The notes under the pieces: generated by a model
Told to the model about the DNA's origin: nothing
Database searches by the model: none
What the model saw: the letters and a program-made list of their open reading frames with translations, nothing else
Made by a program: the position numbers and the translations under genes
NCBI GenBank assembly: GCA_963779805.1
Contig: CAVZZN010000006.1
Coordinates: 288,925-352,924 of the forward strand
DNA length: 64,000 nt
DNA from: CAIWHR01 sp963779805
Lineage (GTDB): Bacteria > Pseudomonadota > Gammaproteobacteria > Burkholderiales > Casimicrobiaceae
Direction: 5' to 3'
In this document: one piece after another, positions 1 to 14,696 of the stretch
How the letters are laid out: each line of letters starts with the position of its first letter
Numbering within the stretch: the first letter of the stretch is position 1

Positions 1-1477
<1,477 letters not shown>

Positions 1478-1571
1478 CTCGGAATCAGCGGTGGCCGGCA
1501 GGTCGCTGCCGCCCAGGATTCTCGCGTACCCACAACCTATCGGTTGTTTGCCGTCGGGCGAGCTGGCAAGC

Positions 1572-1648
1572 GGGCCTGTAGCTCAGTTGGTTAGAGCACC
1601 GTCTTGATAAGGCGGGGGTCGATGGTTCGAATCCATCCAGACCCACCA
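1572..1648 (+). tRNA. tRNA-Ile (GAT anticodon)
   Basis: 77-nt cloverleaf in the 16S-23S spacer with an encoded CCA end. The anticodon loop reads CTTGATAAG, giving anticodon GAT. The T arm contains GGTTCGAATCC. Acceptor strands are GGGCCTG and CAGACCC, which leaves one C-A mismatch at pair 4-69. This tRNA usually has T at position 4, so a sequencing substitution is likely. Confidence 0.96.
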
Positions 1649-1682
1649 CCCCCGGCGCGGCCTCAGGGCGGGGCGCCGGATC

Positions 1683-1758
1683 GGGGCTGTAGCTCAGTTG
1701 GGAGAGCGCCTGCTTTGCAAGCAGGAGGCCGTCGGTTCGATCCCGTCCAGCTCCACCA
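1683..1758 (+). tRNA. tRNA-Ala (TGC anticodon)
   Basis: 76-nt cloverleaf 34 bases after tRNA-Ile, with encoded CCA. The anticodon loop CTTTGCAAG gives TGC. Acceptor strands GGGGCTG and CAGCTCC pair with one G-T wobble. Ile-Ala order in the spacer is the standard arrangement for betaproteobacterial rRNA operons. Confidence 0.97.
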
Positions 1759-1828
1759 TCGTCTGCCCAGGGACCATAACCAAGCTGTGCGCTGCGCGCT
1801 TCGTTCTGGCTTCTTAGCCAGGATCGGT

Positions 1829-1840
1829 TGCTCTTTAACA
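1829..1840 (+). promoter_or_regulatory. boxA antitermination element in the 16S-23S spacer
   Basis: TGCTCTTTAACA matches the conserved spacer boxA, bound as RNA by NusB/NusE to keep RNA polymerase elongating into the 23S gene. It sits about 185 bases before the 23S start, as in other proteobacterial operons. Confidence 0.8.
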
Positions 1841-2023
1841 ATCAGGAAGAAGTAAAGAATCTTGCTCGCGAGGGCTGGGCCGTGGCGTTACGCCATGGTG
1901 CGGACTGCGAGGGCGAGATGGGTTGGATTGTATCGAGGCCTGCGGTTCCCTTAGTCGGGGGCGGTGGGTCAAGCGCAAACACCTGTAACGCGGCTGCTGT
2001 GTCAGCAGTGCGCAGCGTTATGG

Positions 2024-4924
<2,901 letters not shown>

Positions 4925-5040
4925 CATAACGCTGCGCACGCGCCGCGTCAGGATGTTTGCGCAACGCCATCCACCCCACCTTTACTTCTTCCGCCCGGCC
5001 CGCGCCACGGCATGCTGCAGCCCCGCGCGGACCACGTCAA

Positions 5041-5157
5041 CGCCTGACGACCATAGCCCGCCGGCACCACCCCTTCCCATCCCGAACAGGACCGTGAAAC
5101 GGCAGCACGCCGATGATAGTGTGGATTACCCATGCGAAAGTAGGTCATCGTCAGGCA
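5041..5157 (+). rRNA. rrf: 5S ribosomal RNA
   Basis: About 117 nt. The terminal helix is CGCCTGACGA against TCGTCAGGCA. The internal CCCGAACAGGACCGTGAAAC block and the ATGATAGTGTGG block are typical of 5S. It lies 116 bases after the 23S gene and ten bases before the operon terminator. Confidence 0.93.
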
Positions 5158-5166
5158 CCCCTCCCC

Positions 5167-5197
5167 AAACGCCCAACCCCATCCCGGTTGGGCGTTT
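5167..5197 (+). terminator. Intrinsic terminator of the rRNA operon
   Basis: Perfect 12-bp inverted repeat, AAACGCCCAACC (5167-5178) against GGTTGGGCGTTT (5186-5197), with a 7-base loop. The A/T-ending stem gives the U-rich 3' side expected of an intrinsic terminator. Confidence 0.88.
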
Positions 5198-5291
5198 GCA
5201 CTTCGCCTGCCCCCGCGTGCGCAGCACCGAGTTCGCCGCGTTGCGCCGGTCGCGATCGCGCGCGGGTACCGAACTGCAAGCAAGCGCGCGG

Positions 5292-5297
5292 TAAAAT
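5292..5297 (+). promoter_or_regulatory. Possible -10 element ahead of the ABC exporter
   Basis: TAAAAT stands out in GC-rich surroundings 129 bases upstream of the permease start, after the rRNA terminator. No good -35 hexamer is visible 16-18 bases upstream, so the call is weak. The rest of 5198-5425 shows nothing else I recognise. Confidence 0.25.
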
Positions 5298-5425
5298 CCG
5301 GTGACGTCGCCACGCACGCCCGGCGCAGCCGAAGCTGCCTCGTCCCCGGTCGTCGCGGACCGATGTAAAACAGGTGCGCCGCGCAGCATCGCGCGCGAGC
5401 CGCCGCCCGCCCCGCCGAAGGACGC

Positions 5426-6247
5426 ATGCAGCAGCCCAAGTTCGTCTCCCCCGCCCTGGTGTTCGAGAGCTTCTGGAAGCAGCGCGAGCTCATCTGGGAG
5501 ATGACCAAGCGCGACGTGGTGGGTCGTTATCGCGGTTCCGCGATGGGCATCCTGTGGTCGTTCCTGAATCCCGTCCTGATGCTCATCGTGTACACGTTCG
5601 TGTTCAACGTCGTGTTCCGGGCGCGCTGGGGGACGGGCGGCGCGAGCAGGACGGAATTCGCGATCGTCCTGTTCGTCGGCCTGATCATCCACGCTCTCTT
5701 CGCCGAATGCGTGAATCGCGCGCCGGGACTGATCGTCGGCAACGTCAACTACGTGAAGAAGGTGGTGTTCCCGCTCGAGGTCCTGCCGTGGGTGGCCATG
5801 GGCTCCGCGCTGTTCCACGCGCTGGTCAGCGTGGGCGTGCTGCTGCTCGCCTTCGCGCTCGTGCACTGGCGTCTGAACTGGACCGCCATCTTCTTTCCGC
5901 TGCTCATCGCGCCGCTCGTCCTGCTCACGATGGGCATCACCTGGTTCGTGGCCTCCCTCGGCGTCTTCATCCGCGACATCGGGCAGACCACCGGCATCAT
6001 CACGACCATCATGCTGTTCCTCTCGCCGGTGTTCTTCCCCTCGTCGGCGTTGCCCGAGCCGTACCGCGGGTTGCTGCAGGTCAATCCGCTGACGTTCATC
6101 ATCGAGCAGTCGCGCGACGTCCTGATCTGGGAAAAGCTGCCGGACTGGGGTGGGTTGCTGGTCTACTTCGTCGCGAGCGTCGCGGTGGCCTGGCTGGGCC
6201 TGTTCTGGTTCCAGCGCACGCGCAAGGGGTTTGCCGATGTCCTCTGA
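5426..6247 (+). CDS. ABC-2 type polysaccharide export permease (Wzm-like)
   Basis: Intact 273-residue inner-membrane permease of an ABC-2 exporter that moves lipid-linked or free polysaccharide from cytoplasm to periplasm. The N-terminal amphipathic stretch WKQRELIWEMTKRDVVGRYR followed by SAMGILWSFLNPVLMLIVY is the family signature, and about six hydrophobic segments follow. GAAGGA lies just before the ATG and acts as ribosome binding site. The stop overlaps the start of the ATPase gene by 11 bases, so the two are translationally coupled. The neighbouring Wzt carries an extra C-terminal domain, which indicates O-antigen or capsule-type export rather than drug efflux. Confidence 0.9.
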   Translation: MQQPKFVSPALVFESFWKQRELIWEMTKRDVVGRYRGSAMGILWSFLNPVLMLIVYTFVFNVVFRARWGTGGASRTEFAIVLFVGLIIHALFAECVNRAPGLIVGNVNYVKKVVFPLEVLPWVAMGSALFHALVSVGVLLLAFALVHWRLNWTAIFFPLLIAPLVLLTMGITWFVASLGVFIRDIGQTTGIITTIMLFLSPVFFPSSALPEPYRGLLQVNPLTFIIEQSRDVLIWEKLPDWGGLLVYFVASVAVAWLGLFWFQRTRKGFADVL

Positions 6248-7482
6248 CGTCGCCGTTCGCGCCGAGCACCTGGGCAAGTGCTACCAGATCTACGACAAGC
6301 CCCGCGATCGGCTGAAGCAGATGCTGTATCGCGGCCGGCGTCAGTTCTTCCGCGAGTTCTGGGCCCTGCGCGACGTGTCGCTCGAGGTGCGCAAAGGCGA
6401 AACGGTGGGAATCATCGGGCGCAACGGCTCGGGCAAGTCCACGCTGCTGCAGCTCATCGCGGGCACGCTCACGCCTACGACCGGTGACATCCAGCTCGCC
6501 GGACGCGTCGCTGCGCTGCTCGAGCTCGGTGCCGGATTCAACCCGGATTTCACCGGGCGCGAGAACGTGTTCATGAACGGCGCGATCATGGGCATCCCGC
6601 GCGCGGAGATGGAGCAGCGGTTCGACGACATCGCGGCGTTTGCCGACATCGGCTCCTTCATCGAGCAGCCGACCAAGACGTATTCGAGCGGGATGCAGCT
6701 GCGGCTCGCCTTCTCGGTGTCGATCAACATCGACCCCGACGTGCTGATCGTCGACGAGGCGCTCGCCGTGGGCGACGCGGCGTTCCAGTTCAAATGCCTG
6801 GAGCGGCTGGAGCAACTCACCAAGGCAGGGGTGACGCTGCTGTTCGTGTCGCACAGCATGGACATGGTGAAGACGTTCTGCAATCACGCCATCTACCTGC
6901 AGGACGGCAACGTCAAGGCTGCCGGTGCGCCGGACGAGATGGCGGAGCTCTACCTGTGCGACGTGCGGGCCGAGCAGCAGCAGTCGCGCAGCGCCGGCTC
7001 GCCGGTCAAATGGAAGCAGCCGTTGTACGGCTCCGGCCAGTCGGCGTTCGGGACCGATGACGGGCGCATCGTCAGCGCGGAATTCGCGGCGGGCGGCGGA
7101 CAGTTCGCCTCGTTCACGGCCGGCGAGCAGATCACGATCGAGGTCGAGGTCGAGTACAAATCCACGCTGCGCAGTCCGCATCTTTCCGTGCTGCTCCAGG
7201 ACCGGCGCATGGTGCAGATCGGCGGACGCCATTTCGCGCTGACCGCGTCACCCGGTGCCGACGGCATGACGCGCACGACGCGTCCAGTGCTCGTTCCCCG
7301 CGACGCTCTCGGGCGGGCGCTTCTTCATCACCCTGCGCCTGGAAGACAGAACCTCCGACGAGCTCTTCTTCCCGATCGAGAAGCAGGCCGGATTGATGTC
7401 CTTCGAGGTGCTCCGGGAGCGCAAGGAGCTGCTTGGTGCGGTCGACCTCGGCATGGAGCTCTCCGAGATCCCGGTGTCCTGA
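6237..7482 (+). CDS. Polysaccharide ABC transporter ATP-binding protein (Wzt-like), one frameshift
   Basis: ATPase partner of the upstream permease. It has Walker A GRNGSGKST at residues 61-69, ABC signature SSGMQ near 150, Walker B LIVDEAL near 170 and the H-loop FVSHS near 205. After residue 240 comes a beta-rich extension (IVSAEFAAGG, then FTAGEQITIEVEVEY) typical of the Wzt C-terminal domain, which in characterised O-antigen exporters recognises the glycan's modified end. The reading frame moves by one base near 7300. Beyond it the expected ending continues (GGRFFITLRLEDRTSDELFF) to TGA at 7480-7482. I judge the shift a sequencing indel. Intact length would be about 415 residues. Confidence 0.88.
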
Positions 7483-7564
7483 GCACCCGCGACGCGCTCT
7501 GCGAGCCGCCTGGCGAGCGTCCGGATGACGTTTGGACGGCTGCGCCGGCGCGGCGCGGTCGCGG

Positions 7565-10500
7565 CTACGACGGGTGCGGCTGGGCGAGATCGCCGAGGCC
7601 CGCCCTCAGCCTGGCGCCCTCGGGCTGCGGGCGCTGCGGATGGCCTTGGGCGACGAGCGACGCCTCCTCGAACACCCGCGCATACTCGTCGGTCATCTCG
7701 CTGAAATCGTTGAGCGTCGCCAGCACTTCGGACGCGCGCTCGGCCATGCTGCGGCGCAGGTCGGGATCGGACACCATGCGCTCGAGCTGTTGCGCGAGCA
7801 CCGTCGCGTCGCCCGGCTCGTAGCACAGCGCATTCACCTCCGGCATCACCTGCTCGGCGATGCCGAACACCGGCGTGGTGACGATCGGCAGATCCCACGC
7901 CATCGCCTCGAGCACCACGCGCGGGTAGCTCTCGACGATCGACGTGCACAGGAACACGTCGGCGGCGCGGAAATACGGTGCGACGCGCTCGGTCTCGGGC
8001 ACGACGTGCACGCGCTCGCGCCGCGCGGCGGGCAGTTGCGCAAGCCGGCCATGCACCGCGGAGCTGTACGGCCCGGGGCGGTCGCCGACGATGTAGAGCC
8101 GTGCGCGCTCGACGATCGCATCGGGCAGGCGCGCCCACGCGTCGACGGCGTCGAGCTGGCCCTTGCGTTCGCACACCGTGCCGAGCAGCAGGATCACCAC
8201 GTCGTCGGCGTCGAGCGCAAGCTCCGATCGCGCGGCCGGCCGCGTCAGGCCGGTCTTGGCCTGGGTGATCACGGCGGGATCGAGCCCGTTGTGAATCACG
8301 CAGAAGTTGTGGTGCGAGTCGAGCTCGCGATAGCCACGCGCCGTGGCGTGGGCGACGAAGATGATGCGATACGGATACTGGAAGCAGGAGAGCGCCGCGC
8401 TCTCGACGTCGGGCCCGAAGCCGCGGAAGTACTCGCGCCACGGCTCGCTCTCGCGCGGATTCCACAGCGACGGCAGGCCGAGGCGGTGCGCAGCGTCGAT
8501 CGCATAGAACGTCTGCAGCGTGTTGCCGTACACCACCGACACGCCGAGCGAGCCCACCCACGCCACGAAGGCCTTCACGGCGGCCTCGTACTCGTCTTCG
8601 GTCGTGCAATTGGCGAGCGGATGCGCCCGCACGTGCACCTCGATGCCGGCGGCCTCGTACGCGGCGCGTAGCGGGCCGTCGGCGGGCGAGAACACCACCG
8701 GGTCGAGCACGCGCCGGCGGGCGAGCTCGCGCGTCATCTCGAACTGGCTGTACGGGGCGCCTTCCCAGTTGAGATTGAAGCAGCACATCAGCGCACGGAT
8801 GCCGCGCGGGCGCGCACCGGTCTCCACGTGGACGGGCTGCACCTCGAAGCGCGTGGTCTGCAGGCTCAAGTGGCGGCTGTAGTACGGATCGCGCAGCGTC
8901 CGGTAGGCGCGCCTGAATTCCGCCACTTCGGCCGGCTCGCCGCCGGCGGGCCGCGCGGATGCGTGCTGCACGACTTCCGCGCCGGCAGCGTAGGTGCACC
9001 GCAGGCCGGCATGCAGCAGGCGATAGCAGTAGTCGACGTCGTAATAGCGCGTGCCGAAGCGCCGATCGTCGAAGCCGCCGTGGGCGAGGAAGGTCGCCCT
9101 GGCCGTGAGCAGGCACGCGGCGCTCACGGCGCTGCAGTTGCGCGTGGCGCGGCTGTACGCGAGGTATCCCGGGTCGTCCCCGGCGAGATCGCGGAACGCA
9201 GCGCCCGCGAGCCCGTCGTCGTAGCCGTGCACGATGCCGGCGTGAACGACATCGCCCCGGCCATCCAGAATGCGCGCGCCCACCGCGCCCGTCGTTGGCA
9301 GGCGGGCGTAGCCCATCATCCGCGAGAGCCAGCGCGGTTGCGCGATCTCCACGGCGCTGTCGAGGAACAGCAGGAACTCGCTCCGCGCGTGGCGCGCCGC
9401 CTGGTTGCCCAGGGAGGCGAGGTTCAGCGTCGCGAGTCCCGCATCGACGGGCAGCACGTCGTGCCCGCACTCGCCGAGATAGTGCAGCAGCGCGGTGTCG
9501 TCGCTGCCGTTGTCGGCCACGAGCACGCGATAGTTGCGATAGGTCGTCTTGCGCAGGGACTCGAGGCAGCGCCGCAGCGTCGACGCGTCGCCGGCCGCCG
9601 GCACGATGATCGTGACCGCGGGGCCGTCGTCCTCGAACTCGTGCTCGTAGAGGTTGACGCGCGCGTGCTCGGCCCAGGCGGGCCTCGTGACGCTCGCGGC
9701 GATCCCGCGCCGCTGCAGCGCCTCTTGCACCGCGCGCCTCCCGGCATCGATTCCTGCCGGCTTGGCGTCGCCGCGCTCCGCCGTCGACCCCGGCGCAACG
9801 CGCCAGTGATAGAGCACGCGCGGGATGTGCACGACGCGCCGCGCCTGCTCGCTCGCGCGCAGCGCGAAGTCGTGGTCCTGCGAGCCGTCGAACCCGCTGC
9901 GCATGCCGCCCAGCGCGTTGTACAGGCTGCGGCGGACCGCGAACGCGTGGCTCATGTACATGCACGACAGGAGCAGCTCCGGCGACCAGTCGGGCTTGAA
10001 TTGCGGCGAATGGCGTCGGCCGTCGCGCTCGATCTTGTCGTCGTCGGAGTAGACGATGTCGGCGTCCGGATGGCGTGCCACGGCGAGCGCGATCTCGGCG
10101 AGGCAATCGGGCGCCAGGAGGTCGTCCTGGTCGAGAAAGACGAGCATGTCCCGCGTCGCGAGGGACGCGGCGTCGTTGGTCGCGGCGCTGATGTTCCCGT
10201 TGGTCTTCCGGAAGTGCACGCGGATGCGCTCGTCGCCCGCGAGCGTGCGCAGGTAATCGCGGACCTTCACGTCGGTGCTGCAGTCGTCGGCGATGCACAG
10301 CTCCCAGCCGGGGTAGAGCTGCGCGCGCACCGAGCTCACCGCGGCAGCGAGCCACTCGACGCGCGGGTTGTACACCGGCATGACCACCGATATCCGCGGC
10401 AGGCGATCCGCGAGCTCCGCGAGCCGGGCCCGCAGACGGTGCTCGGCGCTCGCGGTCCAGGCGTTCACCGCGAGCCACGCCTCGTATCGGTCGACGGCGA

Positions 10501-11345
10501 CGGGCACGATGGAACGGCGTGGTGGCGCTGCCGCTGCGCAGGCTGCGCGCGATTTCCTGCCGCGCGCGCCGCATGAGGCGCGGCCATTCGCGCAGCTTCG
10601 GCCAGCGCCGGCGCGTGCGGTGCCAGGAATGACCGCGACGCGCGATGGTGGCGAGCGAACCCGCGACCATCGTCACGCGCCGGTACAGCGACGGGTTCTG
10701 CACCTGCAGCCGCTGCGGCGACAAGGCCGTCACGCGAGTGCCGGAGCAAAGCCGCGCTTCGAGCGCGACCTCGAACGTCCCGACGGGCAGATGGACGAAT
10801 GCTTCGAAGCCGCATGCTTCCGGCGCGCCCGGGATCGCCGCGGCCACGTCCGCACGCCCGAGGCCGTAGCGCGCCTGGACCGTCTGGCCGGCGACGGTGA
10901 CGAACAGGGAGTAGATCTCCTCGTCCGGGTGCGCGCACCAGCCCGCGATGCGGTGCCGCCCCGGCTGGGGAACGCGGCCGGCAGGCGTGTCGACGCTGAG
11001 GCTCACGGGCGCGGTGCTTACCGTGAGCGTGCGTTCGAGCAGAAGCTCGCTGGACGCCCCGTCGCGCGCGACGAGGCGCACCGGATGCGTGCCGGTCGGA
11101 ATGCGCAGGAGCGCGGTGAATCCGCACACCACTGCGGCGGGACCGCGGCCGTAGGCGCCCGCGACATCGGGGCGCGGCACATCGACGCTAACGGTATGCC
11201 GCTCGCCGGCCACCTCGAGCTCGACCTCGAACGGGTGCTCGCCGAGCGAGAACACCCAGCCGGACACGGTCCAGGCCATGCCGACGATGTCCCACGCCAC
11301 GCCGTCGTCGAAGGCGGCGCGATACGGTGAGCCTTCAGCCTGCAT
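7565..11345 (-). CDS. Multidomain glycosyltransferase (beta domains, GT2, degenerate GT2, GT4), one frameshift
   Basis: Very large glycosyltransferase of about 1,260 residues. The N-terminus (starting MQAEGSPYRAAFDDG) has two beta-domain copies with DVPRPDVAGAYGRGPAAVVCG and related text, possibly glycan-binding. The frame shifts near 10510. A GT2 domain follows with SVVMPVYNP, DDCSTD and the metal-binding FLDQDD. A second GT2-like fold (TIIVPAAGD) has lost its DxD (LFLDSAVEI). The C-terminal third is a GT4 fold: LLLGTVCERKGQLDAVDAW, then ESYPRVVLEAMAWDLPIVTT. No membrane segment is evident, so it is probably cytoplasmic or peripheral. It is convergent with the Wzt gene. Two active folds imply it may add two sugars of the exported glycan. 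Confidence 0.85.
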
Positions 11346-12319
11346 CGCCGACGTCCGGGCTCAGGTCCTGCATGGCAGCGGTTGCGGTGGGGCCGGGTGT
11401 GTCACGGGGAGTGTCTCGTCCCGATTCGCGTTGACGATGTTTTCGGATGTCCCGGCCGTCGTCATCATGCGCGAATGGAGGAGCGGCGCTCGTGCGCTGC
11501 TGTTCGGTCCCGTGTCGCCCGGATTGACAGGGGACTGCGGCAGCGCCGCCGCGAGTCGATCGGGTTCCATCCGAACGGCGCACGCCGGCGCCGATGCGCT
11601 TCGCGGTCGCTGGCTTCAACGTGCACGGGCGACGTCCCGGGTCCGGATCGCGAGGTCGGAGAGCCCCGAATTCTAGCAGCTGCGCGAGCAGCGTGAAAAA
11701 CGCGCGGAGCAGCATCCGTGCTTCGCGTCGTCGGCTCTTCGTTGGTCGCACGGTCCGCAACCTTGAAATTTGATAAAAGCCGATGAAACGTGCGAAATGT
11801 TCACGCCCAAGCTGTCGTGAACAGTCGGCGGACTTTCCACCTGGCGCTCTTCCCTGCGTGGAGCGTTCGCGGAGATGCATCGCGATCACTGCTTCCGGCA
11901 TCGCCGTGCACGGTGCGCTTTCACTCTGCATGCAGGGGGCTCGACGCCTGCCTGCAGGTTGCCGCGCGAACTCGAATTTGCCTCGATGCATGGCCACGAT
12001 CCGCTGTCGATCCATTTAACAGCCCCCAGAAGCCTCCGTTGCGCGCCATCCGCGGCGTACATGCGAATCGCTTCAGGATCAGGCACTTGACGCCTGTTCT
12101 TCCCCCATGGCACCGAACTTGCATTGAAGCGTTTGCCTCAAGTTTCACGCTGTCTTGGAGGCTTTCAAGTTGCCTGGAGATGATGTTGGTTGCTTCGCGA
12201 TTTAGGTCCGAAGCCGGCGCGGAGAAGGGTGTCGAAACGCAATCCGCGCGTTCGGTGGGAAGGTTGACAATCGTTGTTGAGAATCCAGGTCGTTCGTTTC
12301 TTTCCAGAGGGAGTTCGAT
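11346..12319. other. 974-bp intergenic region without a recognisable gene
   Basis: Separates the divergently read large glycosyltransferase (minus) and an exported protein gene (plus), so promoters for both must lie here. The 11700-12300 part is less GC-rich than its surroundings. TTGACA occurs at 12264-12269, 51 bases before the plus-strand start, but no matching -10 is visible. Open frames on both strands here have arginine-rich, low-information translations and no ribosome binding site, so I call no gene. Confidence 0.5.
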
Positions 12320-13509
12320 ATGAAGAGGAAGACGTTAGGGCGTGTCGCAACAGCGGTTGCGGTGGGGTTGCTCAGCACCTCTGCCTTCTCCGCCACGATG
12401 ATGGCCAACAATAGCAACAAGGGCAGTATCCTGGTGTTCCCGCGCATCGACGTGCGTCCCGGCAGTCGACACGCTGATCACCATGGTGCAACGACAGCTC
12501 GCAGAACGTGCAGGTGAAGTGCTACTACCGCACCAGCGAGCCGGTGCCGACCCCGCTGCCCCGGGTCGAAGTACGACATCACGTAGATCAAGCACACGAT
12601 GGACTTCACGTTCACGCTGACCCGCAACCAGCCGATCACGTGGTCGGCTGCAACGGGCCAGGTGCTGGGCGGCACCCGGATGGTCGCGCAGGCGTTCGGC
12701 CTCTTCCCGGACGGCAGCACGCGTCCCACGGGTGAGTTGAAGTGCTTCGCGATCGGTGCCGACGCGCAGGGCAACGTCGGCCAGATCAACTTCAACCAGC
12801 TCTTCGGCACCGCGGCGATCGTCATACCAACGCGGGGCAGGCGTACGAGTACAACGCGTGGGCGTTCCAGGCCCTCGGCGGGGTTCCGGCGCAAGGCAAG
12901 CTGGTCGGCACGCCGGGCGATCCTGGACCTCGACGGCACGATCACGGGCTATGACCTCTGCCCGAACATCCTGGTCGCGGCTTTCCAGCCCGCCGGTCAG
13001 GCGGGTGGGTTCCCGGTCGGCGCTCCGCCCGGGTTCGCGCTTCCGGCCGTGCGCAGCACCGGGATTTCATCGCGGCGTGCAACCAGGACCTGACGCAGCG
13101 CGCGCGTCCGTTCATCACCAAGTACACGTACACGTTCTGGAACCAGGACGAGTTCTCGCGTACCGGTACGCATGAATGCGGCGACAGCTACTACGAAACG
13201 TACTTCCCGCTGACCACGGGGCAACGATCCGTATCGCCGGCGTGGGCGCAGTCAATGGCGGCACGAACGCGATCCTCGGCGATGCCGCTCGCGCAGTACA
13301 GCTCGCTGGGTACGCCGACGGCCTACATGCGCGTCGAGTCGGTGGCCGACACGTTCGTGTGCGCCGGCGCCGTGCACTTCGGCATGCTGGGGGTGATCGC
13401 GCGCGACAACGGCGGCTTGTTCCTGCGCGGCACCAACATGGTCGGTCGCGGTACGACTCCGGGCGTGATGACGTACGATCCGGGTCCGGCCGACAGCTTC
13501 AAGAAGTAA
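12320..13509 (+). pseudogene. Exported protein of unknown function, frame broken many times
   Basis: Begins MKRKTLGRVATAVAVGLLST with a clear signal peptide ending at SAFSA, after GAGGGAG, a good ribosome binding site. The mature part reads through several frames: NNSNKGSILVFPRIDV, VDTLITM, NSSQNVQVKCYYRTSEPVP, MDFTFTLTRNQPITWSAATG, NAGQAYEYNAWAFQALGG, ITGYDLCPNILVAAFQP and TPTAYMRVESVADTFVCAG, ending ADSFKK at TAA. At least six shifts and one in-frame TAG (near 12585) interrupt it. The intact product would be about 390 residues, secreted or surface-located. I do not recognise the family. Conservation of sense across frames suggests the gene is intact in the organism; true decay cannot be excluded. 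Confidence 0.65.
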
Positions 13510-13603
13510 GGAGCGTCGACCACTCTCTCGCGCCGCGCTGCAGTGCTGGCCTGATGTTCCGCAGCAAAGGAGCGTGAGAGCGTAGATCGCTTCACGGCAG
13601 TGG

Positions 13604-13639
13604 AAGGGCGAAGACCCGCAAGGATCTTCGCCCTTTTTT
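13604..13639 (+). terminator. Intrinsic terminator
   Basis: Perfect 11-bp stem AAGGGCGAAGA (13604-13614) with TCTTCGCCCTT (13625-13635), followed by a run ending in six T residues. It closes the exported-protein gene ending at 13509. Confidence 0.9.
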
Positions 13640-13797
13640 ATGCGCCCGCGGAACGTGAACGGAACTCGCACGACACGCGGTAGTGCACACGGCAGACACG
13701 GCACCGCGGTTCACGTAACATCAGACGATTGTCGGTCGACGCATTCACTCCGTCGGCGATCGCGGCGAGCGCTCCGGTGAGCCTCCTGCGCGCGGGC

Positions 13798-13803
13798 TAT
13801 AAT
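13798..13803 (+). promoter_or_regulatory. Putative sigma-70 -10 element
   Basis: Perfect TATAAT, 47 bases upstream of the ATG at 13850 and 160 bases after the previous terminator. The -35 region 17 bases upstream (CGGTGA) is poor. The rest of 13640-13849 shows no other feature. Confidence 0.5.
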
Positions 13804-13849
13804 CGCGCCCACGCTCGACGCGAGTTCATCCGACAACAACGAGGTCACG

Positions 13850-14687
13850 ATGTCGATCAAGGTGGTTGAAAGCTGGAGTGTGGTGCGAGGTCGTTTTCGC
13901 CGCGCTGCTGTGGAGCGCCGAGTGCGGCGGCAGCCGACCCCAGGCAGGCCGAGGTCGAGGCACTGGTGAAGAAATACTGGGCGGCCGAGGTCAAGCAGGA
14001 CTACGGCACCGTGTGGGACCTGCTCGGCCGTGTGCAGCAGACGGCCGATCACGCGTGACGAGTACGTCAAGCTGCGCACCGAAAAGGGATCACCTGGCGC
14101 GTCGTGCAGGCGGACGTGAAGGACGTCGATGTCGACGGCGATCTCGCCTGGGTCCGCGTCAAGGCCGATAACACGATGCCGAGTTTCCCGGTTACCCGAC
14201 GCGAACGTTCGACCGCTGGCAGCAGTGGCGGCACACCGACCGGTGGTACCCGCTGGCGCCCAGGGAGATGCGGCAACTGGCCGACGCTGCCGCCGAAGTT
14301 GAGGCCCGTTGCCGACGAAGCGGTGCTGAAGGAGCGCGTCGCTGCGATGTGGAAGGCGAGAGTCGACCAGGACTGGAAGACCATCTACGGATTCATGTCG
14401 CCGGCCTTCCGCGCGGCCGTGCCGCTCGACGCGTTCATGAACGGCAAGGCCAAGCTGCTCTACGTGTCGGCGAAGGTGGACTGGGTCGAGGCCAAGGACA
14501 TCCGAGGCCAAGGCGCGCGTGCAGCTTCAGCTACAAGGAGAACGAGCCGGCGATGAGCAAGATGAAGCCGATCGACGACACGATCGTCGAGCCCTGGATC
14601 AAGGCCGACGGCAATTGGTACATCGACTCGATCGTGCCGGAGGCGCCGCAACCGCCGCAGGCCGAAGCGGCCAAGCAGGCGAACTGA
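13850..14687 (+). pseudogene. Probable exported protein with two NTF2-like halves, frameshifted
   Basis: Starts ATGTCGATCAAGG after a perfect TATAAT. The N-terminal part is shifted within the first 100 bases, but alternative frames give a hydrophobic leader ending before ADPRQAEVEALVKKYWAAEV. Two related stretches, VEALVKKYWAAEVKQDYGTV and VLKERVAAMWKARVDQDWKT, each followed by a hydrophobic beta-rich part (DVDVDGDLAWVRVKADN; AKLLYVSAKVDW), suggest two NTF2/SnoaL-like domains. The end is PPQAEAAKQAN. At least four indels disrupt the frame. Intact length would be about 280 residues. It sits 9 bases ahead of an FG-GAP lipoprotein, so the two probably form an operon. The specific function is unknown. 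Confidence 0.6.
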
Positions 14688-14696
14688 GGAGCGGCC

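Noticed and set aside
5126..6277. Long minus-strand frame opposite the Wzm gene
   Set aside because: Its translation is dominated by Arg, Glu, His and Asp, typical of the antisense of a GC-rich gene, and the plus-strand permease is clear.
7532..10576. Long plus-strand frames opposite the large glycosyltransferase
   Set aside because: Arg/Ala/His-rich antisense shadows; the minus strand carries unmistakable GT2 and GT4 motifs.
11335..12015. 226-codon minus-strand frame in the intergenic region
   Set aside because: Low-information, Arg-rich translation, no ribosome binding site, and it would run into the glycosyltransferase start.
12264..12269. TTGACA as a -35 element for the exported protein at 12320
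   Set aside because: No acceptable -10 hexamer occurs 16-18 bases downstream.
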